From NCBI RefSeq assembly GCF_019968765.1, contig NZ_CP074149.1, positions 1,116,001 to 1,180,000 on the forward strand: a stretch of DNA of 64,000 nucleotides, read 5' to 3'. The notes beneath the pieces are model-generated. The model searched no databases. It was not told where the DNA came from and saw only the letters and a list, made by a program, of their open reading frames with translations. The position numbers and the translations under genes were made by a program. Position 1 is the stretch's first letter; each line of letters opens with the position of its first letter. Source of the stretch: Enterobacter sp. JBIWA008 (GTDB lineage: Bacteria; Pseudomonadota; Gammaproteobacteria; Enterobacterales; Enterobacteriaceae). This document shows positions 44,538-52,556 of the stretch, piece by piece.

Positions 44538-45674
44538 TTATTCAGTTTCCGCTATCCAGTCAGGTATTTTCGCTTCCAGCTCCAGCCGGGTGGTAAAGCC
44601 GCTGTCGTCTATGACGTGCTCAGCGCGCGCAATAATCCAGTCCTGATTATCTATTTTATCCTTAAAACCGCTAACCGTGACGTGCATTTCGGGGTAAAGC
44701 TCAGCGCGGCCACGCGCCAGGGTGATCGAGAACTCGGCTGCACCACGCTGAAGCTGTTGCCATTTTGCCGCTGCTGCACGTTTTGCCGCTTCTTCATTCT
44801 GGTAGGTCTTGCGCAGCACATAGATGTTACCGTCTGCGCCTTCCATGTAATCGCCCTCACGGCTGCTGCTCTTCTCTTTTTTGGGCTTTGCTGGCTTACG
44901 GCGCTTAACGCTGACCTTTTTCTTTTTGCCGAAATTGAGATCCAGCCAGTAAGCCCTGACGCCGGTATACGCATCCCGATCGGCAATACGAAAGCGGTGC
45001 CGATCGCCGCTCGTCCGGTCAATACTGGCAGAGGGTAACGCCTTCCCGTCAGCGGTAACACCTCCGCCCGGGAGGATAAACAGCAGACTGCCGTTCTTTA
45101 CGGTGGCAATTGCGCCCAGCATTTCCGCCATGCGGGTAAGGAATGACATATCGCTTTCCTGCGTCTGGTCAGCGTGATCAATCTCAATATCCATGAGCAT
45201 TTCACTGATCTGCGCTTTCAGGCCGTAGCGGTGCGCAATGGCCGATACAACGCGCTCAACGGTCACGTCATGCCATGAGACTTCGCGCTTTACGTTGAAC
45301 TCTTCACGAAAATCAGCGCTGCGGGCAGTAATACCAATGATATCACCCGGCCCTTCATGGGATACCTCATCAACCGTGTACAGTCCCTTGTAAATCAGCG
45401 GCTCACCCAGCCAGCCAATTGATACAGCAAGCTCAGCGCCACGCGGAGGCAGAGCAACCATACCGTCACTATCATCAACAGAAATGGAAAGCTGATCGGC
45501 ATCAAAACCCCGATTGTCCGTCAGTGACAACGACATGATCCGCTCGTCAAGCTGCGTCCGTACCTTGCCGCCCATCGTTATGCTGAATCCCGGACTTTTT
45601 ACCGCCTCGGTCAGTGAATCGTTATAACTGCTTACGGCGTCGTTAAGTGATTTTGTCAGGTCTGTAAGTGCCAT
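44538..45674 (-). CDS. D: Phage tail protein gpD (late control protein D)
   Basis: A 378-aa baseplate hub protein. The P2-type core is clear: SLSLTDNRGFDADQLSISVDDSDG, VALPPRGAELAV, and a C-terminal beta-rich domain. A Lys-rich insert (GKKKKVSVKRRKPAKPKKEK in parts) lies at about residues 255-280. ATG at 45674 is preceded by AAGGGGG. In P2, D is the last gene of the FETUD operon; here it is divergent from FI, so it cannot be read from the same transcript. Confidence 0.9.
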   Translation of the reverse strand: MALTDLTKSLNDAVSSYNDSLTEAVKSPGFSITMGGKVRTQLDERIMSLSLTDNRGFDADQLSISVDDSDGMVALPPRGAELAVSIGWLGEPLIYKGLYTVDEVSHEGPGDIIGITARSADFREEFNVKREVSWHDVTVERVVSAIAHRYGLKAQISEMLMDIEIDHADQTQESDMSFLTRMAEMLGAIATVKNGSLLFILPGGGVTADGKALPSASIDRTSGDRHRFRIADRDAYTGVRAYWLDLNFGKKKKVSVKRRKPAKPKKEKSSSREGDYMEGADGNIYVLRKTYQNEEAAKRAAAAKWQQLQRGAAEFSITLARGRAELYPEMHVTVSGFKDKIDNQDWIIARAEHVIDDSGFTTRLELEAKIPDWIAETE

Positions 45675-45736
45675 GCTTTCCCCCTTCTTTCGGCGAAGGA
45701 TCCCACGCGCGCGGGAGAGGCCAAATCGGTTTTTGT

Positions 45737-45794
45737 TGTCGCCGTCCGGCCAGACCCGCAATAGCGTGAGTGACATTCAGACATGAGGGATTAT
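45737..45794 (+). promoter_or_regulatory. Ogr-type activator site and late promoter of the F operon
   Basis: TTGTTGTC-N8-GGCCAGAC (TGT-N12-AGA at 45737-45754) has the layout of Ogr sites (TGT-N12-ACA). A -10-like GATTAT lies at 45789-45794, which puts the start point near 45801 and the site at about -55, the position Ogr needs. On the other strand a weak GATCCT lies at the same distance toward D. Confidence 0.7.
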
Positions 45795-45827
45795 CACTGC
45801 GAACTCAATAACGTAATGGTGGCTAAC

Positions 45828-47009
45828 ATGTCAGAGACACGTTTCCACGGTGTACGCGTCCGGGAGAATACCGACCTGGTGACGGCCATCAATGACATTG
45901 AATCAAGTGTCATTGGGGTCGTTGCCGTAGCGGATGATGCCGACGCGGAAACCTTTCCCCTGAATACCCCCGTGTTGCTGACGCGGGTTAACAACGTGCT
46001 GGGTAAGGCGGGTAAAACCGGTTCCCTGTACAAAACGCTTAAAGCCATCGCTGACCAGACCAGTCCGAAGGTTATCGTTGTGCGCGTGGCAGCAGCCACG
46101 GAAGAGGAAGGCGGTAAAACGCAGTCGCAGCTCATCATGGGTGGCACGGCAGAAGACGGCAGCTATACCGGCATGTACGCGTTTCTTACTGCCGAGCAGA
46201 AGGTGGGTTATCGTCCGCGCATTCTGGCCGTGCCGGGCTACGACACGGAAGAAGTGACCTCCGCGCTGTGCGTCATTGCACAAAACCTGCGCGCGTTTGT
46301 TTACGCCAGCTGCTATGGATGCAAAACGATGGCTGAAGCCACCGCATATCGTGCGACCTTCGCCTATCGCGAGCTAATGCTTATCTGGCCTGATTTCATT
46401 GCATACAACCCGCAGACAGGAGAAAACGAAACCTTCCCGGCCCCTGCGTATGCCTGCGGCCTGCGTGCGCTGATTGACAACAATCAGGGCTGGCATAAAT
46501 CGCTTTCCAATGTATCGGTAAGCAACGTGCTGGGTATTTCGCAGGATGTTTTCTGGTCGCTTCAGGCCGAAGACAGCGACGCGAACGAACTGAACAACAA
46601 GGAGATCACGACGCTCATCAAGCGTAACGGTTTCCGGTTCTGGGGCAACCGCGTTACGGACACCAAAGACTATATCTTTGAGGTTTACACCCGTACGGCA
46701 CAGATTCTGGCTGACAGTATCGCTGAGGCGCAATTTGAATCAGTGGACGAACCGCTAACCCCGGCCAACGTCAAGGACGTGGTCAGCGGCATCAGCGGCA
46801 AACTCAATTCGCTGGTGACGCAGGGGCGGCTAATTGGTGCTGAATGCTGGTTTGATATCCTGGATAACCCGACAACCGGTCTCCGTCAGGGTCAGGTACG
46901 CATTCGCTATAAATATACACCGATTCCGCCAATGGAAGATCTGACGCTCTACCAGACCTTCACGGACGAGTATTTCGAATCGGCGTTTTCTTCCCTGGGA
47001 GGTGCATAA
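45828..47009 (+). CDS. FI: Tail sheath protein gpFI
   Basis: A 393-aa contractile sheath protein, close to the 396-residue P2 FI. Conserved segments include DADAETFPLNTPVLLT, RELMLIWPDFIAYNP, DNNQGWHKSLSNV and FWGNR. The start at 45828 (MSETRFHGVRV) is preceded by TGGTGG; in-frame ATGs at 45816 and 45783 have poorer sites. It begins a plus-strand operon FI-FII-E-T-U. Confidence 0.93.
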   Translation: MSETRFHGVRVRENTDLVTAINDIESSVIGVVAVADDADAETFPLNTPVLLTRVNNVLGKAGKTGSLYKTLKAIADQTSPKVIVVRVAAATEEEGGKTQSQLIMGGTAEDGSYTGMYAFLTAEQKVGYRPRILAVPGYDTEEVTSALCVIAQNLRAFVYASCYGCKTMAEATAYRATFAYRELMLIWPDFIAYNPQTGENETFPAPAYACGLRALIDNNQGWHKSLSNVSVSNVLGISQDVFWSLQAEDSDANELNNKEITTLIKRNGFRFWGNRVTDTKDYIFEVYTRTAQILADSIAEAQFESVDEPLTPANVKDVVSGISGKLNSLVTQGRLIGAECWFDILDNPTTGLRQGQVRIRYKYTPIPPMEDLTLYQTFTDEYFESAFSSLGGA

Positions 47010-47525
47010 ATGGCGGTTCCTCACAAACTGCGCCTGTTCACCTGCTTTGTGAACGGCAGCAACTGCATCGGCAAAGTCTCTTCCGTGACGCTGCCAAAAC
47101 TGACCCGTAAAACTGAAGATTTTCAGGGCGGCGGGATGATTGGCTCCGCTGCGGTGGATCTCGGTCTGGACAGTGGCGCGCTGGACACCACGATGGTGGT
47201 TGGTGGTCTGGTTCAGTCGCTTCTGCTGAACTACTGCGGCGATATCGACGAGACCCGCTTCCGCTTCGCCGGTGAGTATTACACCGATGGTGAAAGCCTG
47301 CTGGTAGAGGTCGAACTGCGCGGCCGGATCACCGAAATGGACGGCGGCGAAAGCAAGCAGGGAGAAGACACCTCCGTCAGTTACACGATGAAGAACACCT
47401 ATTACAAGCTCACCATCGACGATAAGCCGCTGTTTGAGTTTGATCTGCTGAACTTCATCTACAAGAAAGACGGCAAGAATATCTACCCTGACCGCATCAC
47501 GTCTGCGCTGGGAATGGGTAACTGA
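47010..47525 (+). CDS. FII: Tail tube protein gpFII
   Basis: A 171-aa major tail tube protein, with FVNGSNCIGKVSSVTLPKLT at the start and DKPLFEFDLLNFIYKKDGKN near the end, as in P2 FII. It starts directly after the FI stop, so the two are coupled. Confidence 0.93.
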   Translation: MAVPHKLRLFTCFVNGSNCIGKVSSVTLPKLTRKTEDFQGGGMIGSAAVDLGLDSGALDTTMVVGGLVQSLLLNYCGDIDETRFRFAGEYYTDGESLLVEVELRGRITEMDGGESKQGEDTSVSYTMKNTYYKLTIDDKPLFEFDLLNFIYKKDGKNIYPDRITSALGMGN

Positions 47526-47573
47526 TTAACCAGATAAGTGGCGGCACAGCCGTGCCGCCCGGAGCATTCAACA

Positions 47574-47891
47574 ATGAGCAAAAAAAACGATAACGCGATT
47601 ACGCTTGCAAAACCCGTCATTCGCGGCGATGAAAAAATTACTCAGGTAGCGATCACGGATGAAATCAAACAGGCTGGCTCCCTGCGTGGTCTGAAACTGG
47701 TCAACGTGATGAATATGGATGTGGATTCGGTGGCGGTGCTGCTGACCCGTGTAACGTCACCGCGCCTCAAGCAGACCGAAATCAACGAAATGGATACCCG
47801 CGATTTTGTCAGCCTGTCTGAAGCGCTTGTCCCTTTTTTGACACCTGCGGGGTCTGGAGCGTCGAGCGAGGCGGAGACGGAGAATCAGTAA
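47574..47891 (+). CDS. E: Tail protein gpE (tape measure chaperone, short form)
   Basis: A 105-aa protein, the zero-frame product of the E/E' pair. KPVIRGDEKITQVAITDEIK near the start is typical of this family. Together with E' it coats the tape measure protein before the tail is built. Confidence 0.9.
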   Translation: MSKKNDNAITLAKPVIRGDEKITQVAITDEIKQAGSLRGLKLVNVMNMDVDSVAVLLTRVTSPRLKQTEINEMDTRDFVSLSEALVPFLTPAGSGASSEAETENQ

Positions 47892-48052
47892 CACTCCTGC
47901 GGTTCGACCTGATCGACGATCTGGTTGCTGATATCGCGGTTGTTTTCAACTGGCCGCCCTCTGAAGTCTTCACGATGGAACTGGGCGAAGTCATAGCCTG
48001 GCGTGAGCGGGCGGCTGTCCGAAGTGGAGCCAGTGACAGTGAAAAGCCTTAA
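47574..48052 (+). CDS. E': gpE+E' frameshift product
   Basis: The heptamer T TTT TTG at 47834-47840 is in the right frame in codons CCT TTT TTG of E. A -1 slip continues as DTCGVWSVERGGDGESVTLL, FDLIDDLVADIAVVFNWPPS and MELGEVIAWRERAAVR to a TAA at 48052, about 159 residues in total. P2 uses the same heptamer. The C-terminal part overlaps the start of T. Confidence 0.85.
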
Positions 48053-51000
48053 TATCCGCGTCGCGTTCAGCGCGATCGATAAACTTACCCGCCCGGTCAA
48101 TGCCGCCCGCCAGAGTGCGGGCGGTTTGTCTGAATCCCTCAAAAAAACGCAATCCAGTATTAAAGATCTGGACAGTCAGTCCCGCACGTTCAACCGTTTG
48201 CGCGACAGCGTACAAAAGACCTCCCGCAAAATCGACGACGCCAGCCGGACACTTGAAGGGCTGAATCAGGCGCAGCGGGAAGGTACACAGCTTACAGATA
48301 AGCAGAAAGCCCATATGGCAGCGCTGGCCGCAAAGCTGGAGCGCCTGAATTCTGCACGCACACAGGAAATGGTTAAGCTGCGCGCCGCCTCACAGGCGCT
48401 GCGCAGCCACGGCGTTTCGCTGGTCGGCAGCGATCGCACCATTCAGAGCGCTATACGCCGAACCGAGCAGTACAACCAGACGCTGGAGCGGGAACGGCGA
48501 CAGCTTGCCGCTGTCACGCAGGCACGTGCGCGCTACGACCAGATGCAGCAAACGGCGGGCAAACTTCGTGGCGGTGGCACGATGGCCGTTGCCGGGGCCA
48601 CTGCTGCCGGTTATGCAGCGGGGCGCTTTTTATCCCCTGCCGTTGGGTTTGACCGTGAAATGTCCCGCGTACAGGCGCTTACCCGCATAGATAAAAGCTC
48701 AGCAGACTTTTCGGCACTCCGCGATCAGGCCAAAAAGCTGGGTGCTGAAACACAGTTCACCACGACTGACGCCGCCAGCGGTCAGGCATTCCTCGCTATG
48801 GCCGGTTTCACTCCGCAGGCCATTCAGGCCGCACTGCCCGGCGTGCTCAATATGGCGCTGGCCGGTGGCATGGATTTAGGTGAAAGCGCCGATATCAGCT
48901 CAAACATCCTGTCTCAGTTCCGCCTCGATCCCAAAGAAATGGATCGCGTCAGCGATGTATTAACTGGCGCGTTCACCCGCACCAACACCGATCTGCAAAA
49001 TATCGGTGAGGCAATGAAGTACGCCGGGACAGGTCTTTCCAATCTTGGCGTCAGCGTTGAACAGACAACAGCCATGATCGGCGTAATGGCGAACGTGGGT
49101 CTGCGCGGGAGTATCGCAGGTACAGGTTTGCAGGCCACATTTTCACGCCTTGCCGCGCCAACTGGCAGGGCAAAAACCGCGCTTAAAGAATTAGGCGTAG
49201 AAGTCGCTGACGCAACGGGGAAAATGCGTCCTGCTGAAGTCGTTCTAACCGATCTCTATAAAAAGATCAGCAAGTACGGGGATACCGATAAGCTCTCTTT
49301 CTTCAAAGATATTGCCGGTGAAGAGGCGTCAAAGTCATTCCAGGCTCTGGTTATGTCAGCCGGAAGCGGTGAACTTCAAAAGTTGCTGGGTGAATTGAAA
49401 AACGCCAAAGGTGAGGCACAGAAAGCCGCCAAAATAATGGCGGATAACCTTGATGGCGATCTCAAAAATCTGGATAGCGCCTGGGAAGGCTTCCGCATCC
49501 AGATTAACGATCTCGTTAACAATCAGCTTCGCGGCCTGACTCAAGGACTGAGTGACGTTGTGGGGAATATGACGCAGTGGGCGAAGGAAAATCCGAAGCT
49601 CGCCCAATCCCTGCTGGTTGTCGGCGGCAGCGTTCTGGCACTGACCGCCGCCATTGGCGGCACATCGCTGGCGATCGGCTTGCTGATGGGGCCACTGGCT
49701 AAACTCCAGTTAGGTTTTACCCTGCTGACCGGTGGCAGAGGCATAACCGGAACGATTGCCGCTCTGCGAACACTCGGCACAGCTTCCGGCCCGGCAATGG
49801 CAAGCGTGCGCGGATGGGGGCCAGTTCTCGGCTCGTTAGCAGGTAAAATGCGGGGAGTATCGACCATCATCCCTGCAATGCGCGGCGCACTTATGGGGGC
49901 ATTTCTTGCACCTGGCGCCGCGCTGGGCGCACTGACTAAAAATATTGGAAAGTTTGCCCTTCGTCTGACTGGCTTGCCAGCAATATGGGGCATGATCACT
50001 ACTGCGGTATCTGTGCTTGGTACAGCACTATCACTGCTGTTTAGCCCCATTGGCCTGATAGTGGCTGCGTTTATTGCAGCTGGTGTGCTTATCTGGCGGT
50101 ATTGGGAACCTCTTAAAGCATTTTTTGCTGGCGTGTTCACCGGCATCATGGAAAGACTTTCCCCATTACGCGAGACCTTCGCGCAATTCAGCCCCATCTT
50201 TGACGCGATAGGCAGCGCTGTTAGCCAGGTCTTTAACTGGTTCAAATCTCTGCTTTCCCCGATGGAGTCCAGCAAGGAAACACTGGATAAATGTGCCAGT
50301 GCCGGTGAGGTGTTCGGCAACGTTCTGGGCGGTGCGCTTCAGCTTGTCCTGGCTCCCGCAAAAATGCTACTGGATACATTAGCCTGGATCCTTGAAAAGC
50401 TCGGCGTTCTGCCAGATGAGGCCGAAAAAGCCAGGAAGAAGATCGAAGACGCACAGCGTATGGCCGTTCTTCAGGACAAAATCGCCCTTCTTCAGGGAGA
50501 TATTGCTAAAGTTGCGCCGAAAAAAGTTGAGGTGAATAACGTTCCACCCGGATCACCGCAACCCACTTCACCGCTGACCGGCGATAACGGCACTATGCGC
50601 CGGTTGCAGAGTATCGACAGTAATACCAAAGCGACAGCCGACAACACGAAGAAGATCGGCCCCGGCGATATCGTGTTTAAAAACCTGCCGCGTGCACTGG
50701 CCATTCGTGGTGAATGGAAGGAGTCGCAGCTTGCCAGTACCGCTACGGCAGGTCGGTTAAGTGAACGTCCCGCAACAGTGGGGGAGGAGTGGAAGGAGCC
50801 ACAACCTGCTAAGACCACCACGGCAAGCCGGATAAGTGCGCGTCCCGTGGCAATGGGTGAGGAATGGAAGGCGGCACAACTTGCCAGCACTACCACGGCA
50901 GGCCGGGTAATTGCGCGTCCCGCAGTAGTGGGGGAGGAAGGGAAGGAACCACAGCTTGTCAGCACCACCACGGTGGGCCGAATAAGTGCGCTTCCCGTAG

Positions 51001-51302
51001 CGGTAGGGGAGGGGTGGAAGGAACCACTACTTGGCACCACCACGGCAGGCCGGTTAAGTGAACGTCCCGCAGTGGTGGCGGCGTCGCTTCCAGTCAAACA
51101 GTCGGAACTTCAGCCAGTCAGCCGCAGCGCCAGCAATATACCGGTTGCCGCTGGCGGCTTTACGGGGGAAGTTCACGTACACCTGCACGGCGTAGACCGG
51201 CAGGACGCGCACGAAATTGGCCGGATTATTGCCGATCAAGTTAATGCCGAACTGGCCCGCCGTGAACGGCTTAATCGCGGCAGTTTTAAAGACAGAGATT
51301 AA
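48039..51302 (+). CDS. T: Tail tape measure protein gpT with C-terminal repeats
   Basis: A 1087-aa protein that sets tail length. The N-terminal third is coiled-coil; from about residue 190 (AVGFDREMSRVQALTRIDKS and DLGESADISSNILSQFRLD) it has the TP901/P2 tape-measure domain, and hydrophobic segments lie at about 515-720. Five tandem 24-25-residue repeats fill about 891-1013. The GTG at 48039 is nine bases after GGAG; GTG at 48033 or 48003 is also in frame. P2 T is 815 aa, so this one is longer. Confidence 0.9.
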   Translation: MKSLNIRVAFSAIDKLTRPVNAARQSAGGLSESLKKTQSSIKDLDSQSRTFNRLRDSVQKTSRKIDDASRTLEGLNQAQREGTQLTDKQKAHMAALAAKLERLNSARTQEMVKLRAASQALRSHGVSLVGSDRTIQSAIRRTEQYNQTLERERRQLAAVTQARARYDQMQQTAGKLRGGGTMAVAGATAAGYAAGRFLSPAVGFDREMSRVQALTRIDKSSADFSALRDQAKKLGAETQFTTTDAASGQAFLAMAGFTPQAIQAALPGVLNMALAGGMDLGESADISSNILSQFRLDPKEMDRVSDVLTGAFTRTNTDLQNIGEAMKYAGTGLSNLGVSVEQTTAMIGVMANVGLRGSIAGTGLQATFSRLAAPTGRAKTALKELGVEVADATGKMRPAEVVLTDLYKKISKYGDTDKLSFFKDIAGEEASKSFQALVMSAGSGELQKLLGELKNAKGEAQKAAKIMADNLDGDLKNLDSAWEGFRIQINDLVNNQLRGLTQGLSDVVGNMTQWAKENPKLAQSLLVVGGSVLALTAAIGGTSLAIGLLMGPLAKLQLGFTLLTGGRGITGTIAALRTLGTASGPAMASVRGWGPVLGSLAGKMRGVSTIIPAMRGALMGAFLAPGAALGALTKNIGKFALRLTGLPAIWGMITTAVSVLGTALSLLFSPIGLIVAAFIAAGVLIWRYWEPLKAFFAGVFTGIMERLSPLRETFAQFSPIFDAIGSAVSQVFNWFKSLLSPMESSKETLDKCASAGEVFGNVLGGALQLVLAPAKMLLDTLAWILEKLGVLPDEAEKARKKIEDAQRMAVLQDKIALLQGDIAKVAPKKVEVNNVPPGSPQPTSPLTGDNGTMRRLQSIDSNTKATADNTKKIGPGDIVFKNLPRALAIRGEWKESQLASTATAGRLSERPATVGEEWKEPQPAKTTTASRISARPVAMGEEWKAAQLASTTTAGRVIARPAVVGEEGKEPQLVSTTTVGRISALPVAVGEGWKEPLLGTTTAGRLSERPAVVAASLPVKQSELQPVSRSASNIPVAAGGFTGEVHVHLHGVDRQDAHEIGRIIADQVNAELARRERLNRGSFKDRD
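50709..51077 (+). repeat. Five tandem 72-75-base repeats inside T
   Basis: Five in-frame copies of about 25 codons, each built as GEEWKEPQLAS then TTTAGRLSERPAVV with small changes. Copies one and five are one codon shorter. Identical DNA patches (ACCACGGCAGGCCGG, AAGTGAACGTCCCGCA) recur, so the copies arose recently by duplication. Confidence 0.9.
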
Positions 51303-51316
51303 GGGGAGGCAACATT

Positions 51317-51805
51317 ATGATGATGATTTACGGGATGTTCGTTTTTGAACTGAAGACACTGCCTTACCAGCAGCTGCGCCATTCGCTTAACTGGCGACAT
51401 GTGAAAAATGACCGTATCAACCGATCGGCAAAATGGCAGTACATCGGCGCGGGGGAGACACAGATCAACCTGGACGGAGTGCTTTACCCTGAAATTACGG
51501 GCGGCGACGTGTCTCTTACCGTTCTGGCAACGCAGGCATATACCGGGCGTCCGTGGCCTTTAATCAGCGGCGCAGGGCAGATTTACGGGATGTATGTGCT
51601 GACCGGGCTACAGGCCACGCATACGGAGTTTGACCGCTACGGAAAGGCGAAAAAAATAGAGTTCTCGATCAGCTTTCAGCGCTGTGACGAAGATTTACGC
51701 GAACGCCTGCAAGCGTCGTCCGTTGGCGACCTGCTTTCAGGGCTGAAGGATAAAGCTACGTTCGCCTACAACTCTGCCAGTAGTACGCTGTCGGGCCTGT
51801 TCTGA
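51317..51805 (+). CDS. U: Tail protein gpU
   Basis: A 162-aa protein, near the 159 residues of P2 U, with GMFVFELKTLPYQQL at the start and GVLYPEITGG and SGAGQIYGMYVLTGL later. It completes the plus-strand F operon and is followed by a terminator. In P2, D comes next; here fibre genes converge on it. Confidence 0.92.
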   Translation: MMMIYGMFVFELKTLPYQQLRHSLNWRHVKNDRINRSAKWQYIGAGETQINLDGVLYPEITGGDVSLTVLATQAYTGRPWPLISGAGQIYGMYVLTGLQATHTEFDRYGKAKKIEFSISFQRCDEDLRERLQASSVGDLLSGLKDKATFAYNSASSTLSGLF

Positions 51806-51824
51806 CAACATCCACATAAAACTA

Positions 51825-51844
51825 AAGCGGGCATTTGCCCGCTT
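51825..51844 (+). terminator. Terminator of the F operon
   Basis: AAGCGGGC and GCCCGCTT pair around ATTT, 19 bases after U. T-rich bases follow only weakly. Confidence 0.75.
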
Positions 51845-51932
51845 CATCTTCCTGAACACACCGCCATAACTGACTGTGCTACAGCACCGTTAAAAATGAC
51901 TGTACTCGATACATATGGCCAGCACGGTTAGA

Positions 51933-51951
51933 ACCGGCAGTACTTGCCGGT
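51933..51951 (-). terminator. Hairpin after the fibre operon
   Basis: ACCGGCA and TGCCGGT form a perfect stem around GTACT, nine bases beyond the tail fibre assembly stop on the minus strand. The 88 bases between the two terminators hold no gene. Confidence 0.55.
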
Positions 51952-51959
51952 ATGCAAAC

Positions 51960-52556
51960 TTATTCCGGCTTAACAGGCCAGGTAATTTCCGGCGCTTTCG
52001 ACGTATCCACAGCCTGCACTGCCTTGATGTAGTTCATCCAGGCGATCAGGCTGGCTTTATCTTCATCGCTGATAATGCTTAACTGTAATTCCGTCTGCCA
52101 CAGGCTGATCCTCGTTTGTGCCTCTGCAAGTAACGCAGCTTTCTGTTGTTCTGCTGCCTCCACATCTGCCTTGTGCTGTGCTTCATTATCCGTCACCCAC
52201 TCGCTACCGTCCCACGTATCGTAAGGCGTGGACGGTGCCAGAGTGGTTGTGCCCTCCGGGTAATCACCGGGCAAAGAAACGATCACCGATTCCCCTGTTT
52301 CAGTGCTGTACACCGTTTCACCACGGTGATCGGCGACGTATTCCCAGGCGGTAAAGTCTGCTGTCCGGCAAATGGTGAAATCTTCTTTGCTTTTTCCTGG
52401 CTCGTCAGTGCAGGAGTTGGCTGGCAGGCCAACGCCAACAGCCAGATATTCCACGGATGTAGACAGGTATTCCCGCGTCTCACCATCATAATTAAACACG
52501 GTAATATCACCCGCCACAGTGGCAATAAGTTCGCTATTCAGTTTTGCCTTCGCCAT
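51960..52556 (-). CDS. Tail fibre assembly protein
   Basis: A 198-aa Caudo_TAP/Tfa-type protein, the counterpart of P2 G but of a different branch. YDGETREYLSTSVEYLAVGVGLPANS near the start and DTWDGSEWVTDNEAQHKADVEAAE in the middle are family features, the latter a helical region ending with SLIAWMNYIKAVQAVD. It helps the fibre fold and overlaps the H stop by one base. Confidence 0.9.
   Translation of the reverse strand: MAKAKLNSELIATVAGDITVFNYDGETREYLSTSVEYLAVGVGLPANSCTDEPGKSKEDFTICRTADFTAWEYVADHRGETVYSTETGESVIVSLPGDYPEGTTTLAPSTPYDTWDGSEWVTDNEAQHKADVEAAEQQKAALLAEAQTRISLWQTELQLSIISDEDKASLIAWMNYIKAVQAVDTSKAPEITWPVKPE

Noticed and set aside
50709..51077. Possible CRISPR array
   Set aside because: The direct repeats are contiguous, in frame with the tape measure gene and have no spacers.
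51845..51932. A broken gene or invertase site between U and the fibre assembly gene
   Set aside because: No frame resembles a fibre or invertase protein, and no inverted copy of the D/FI junction is present.
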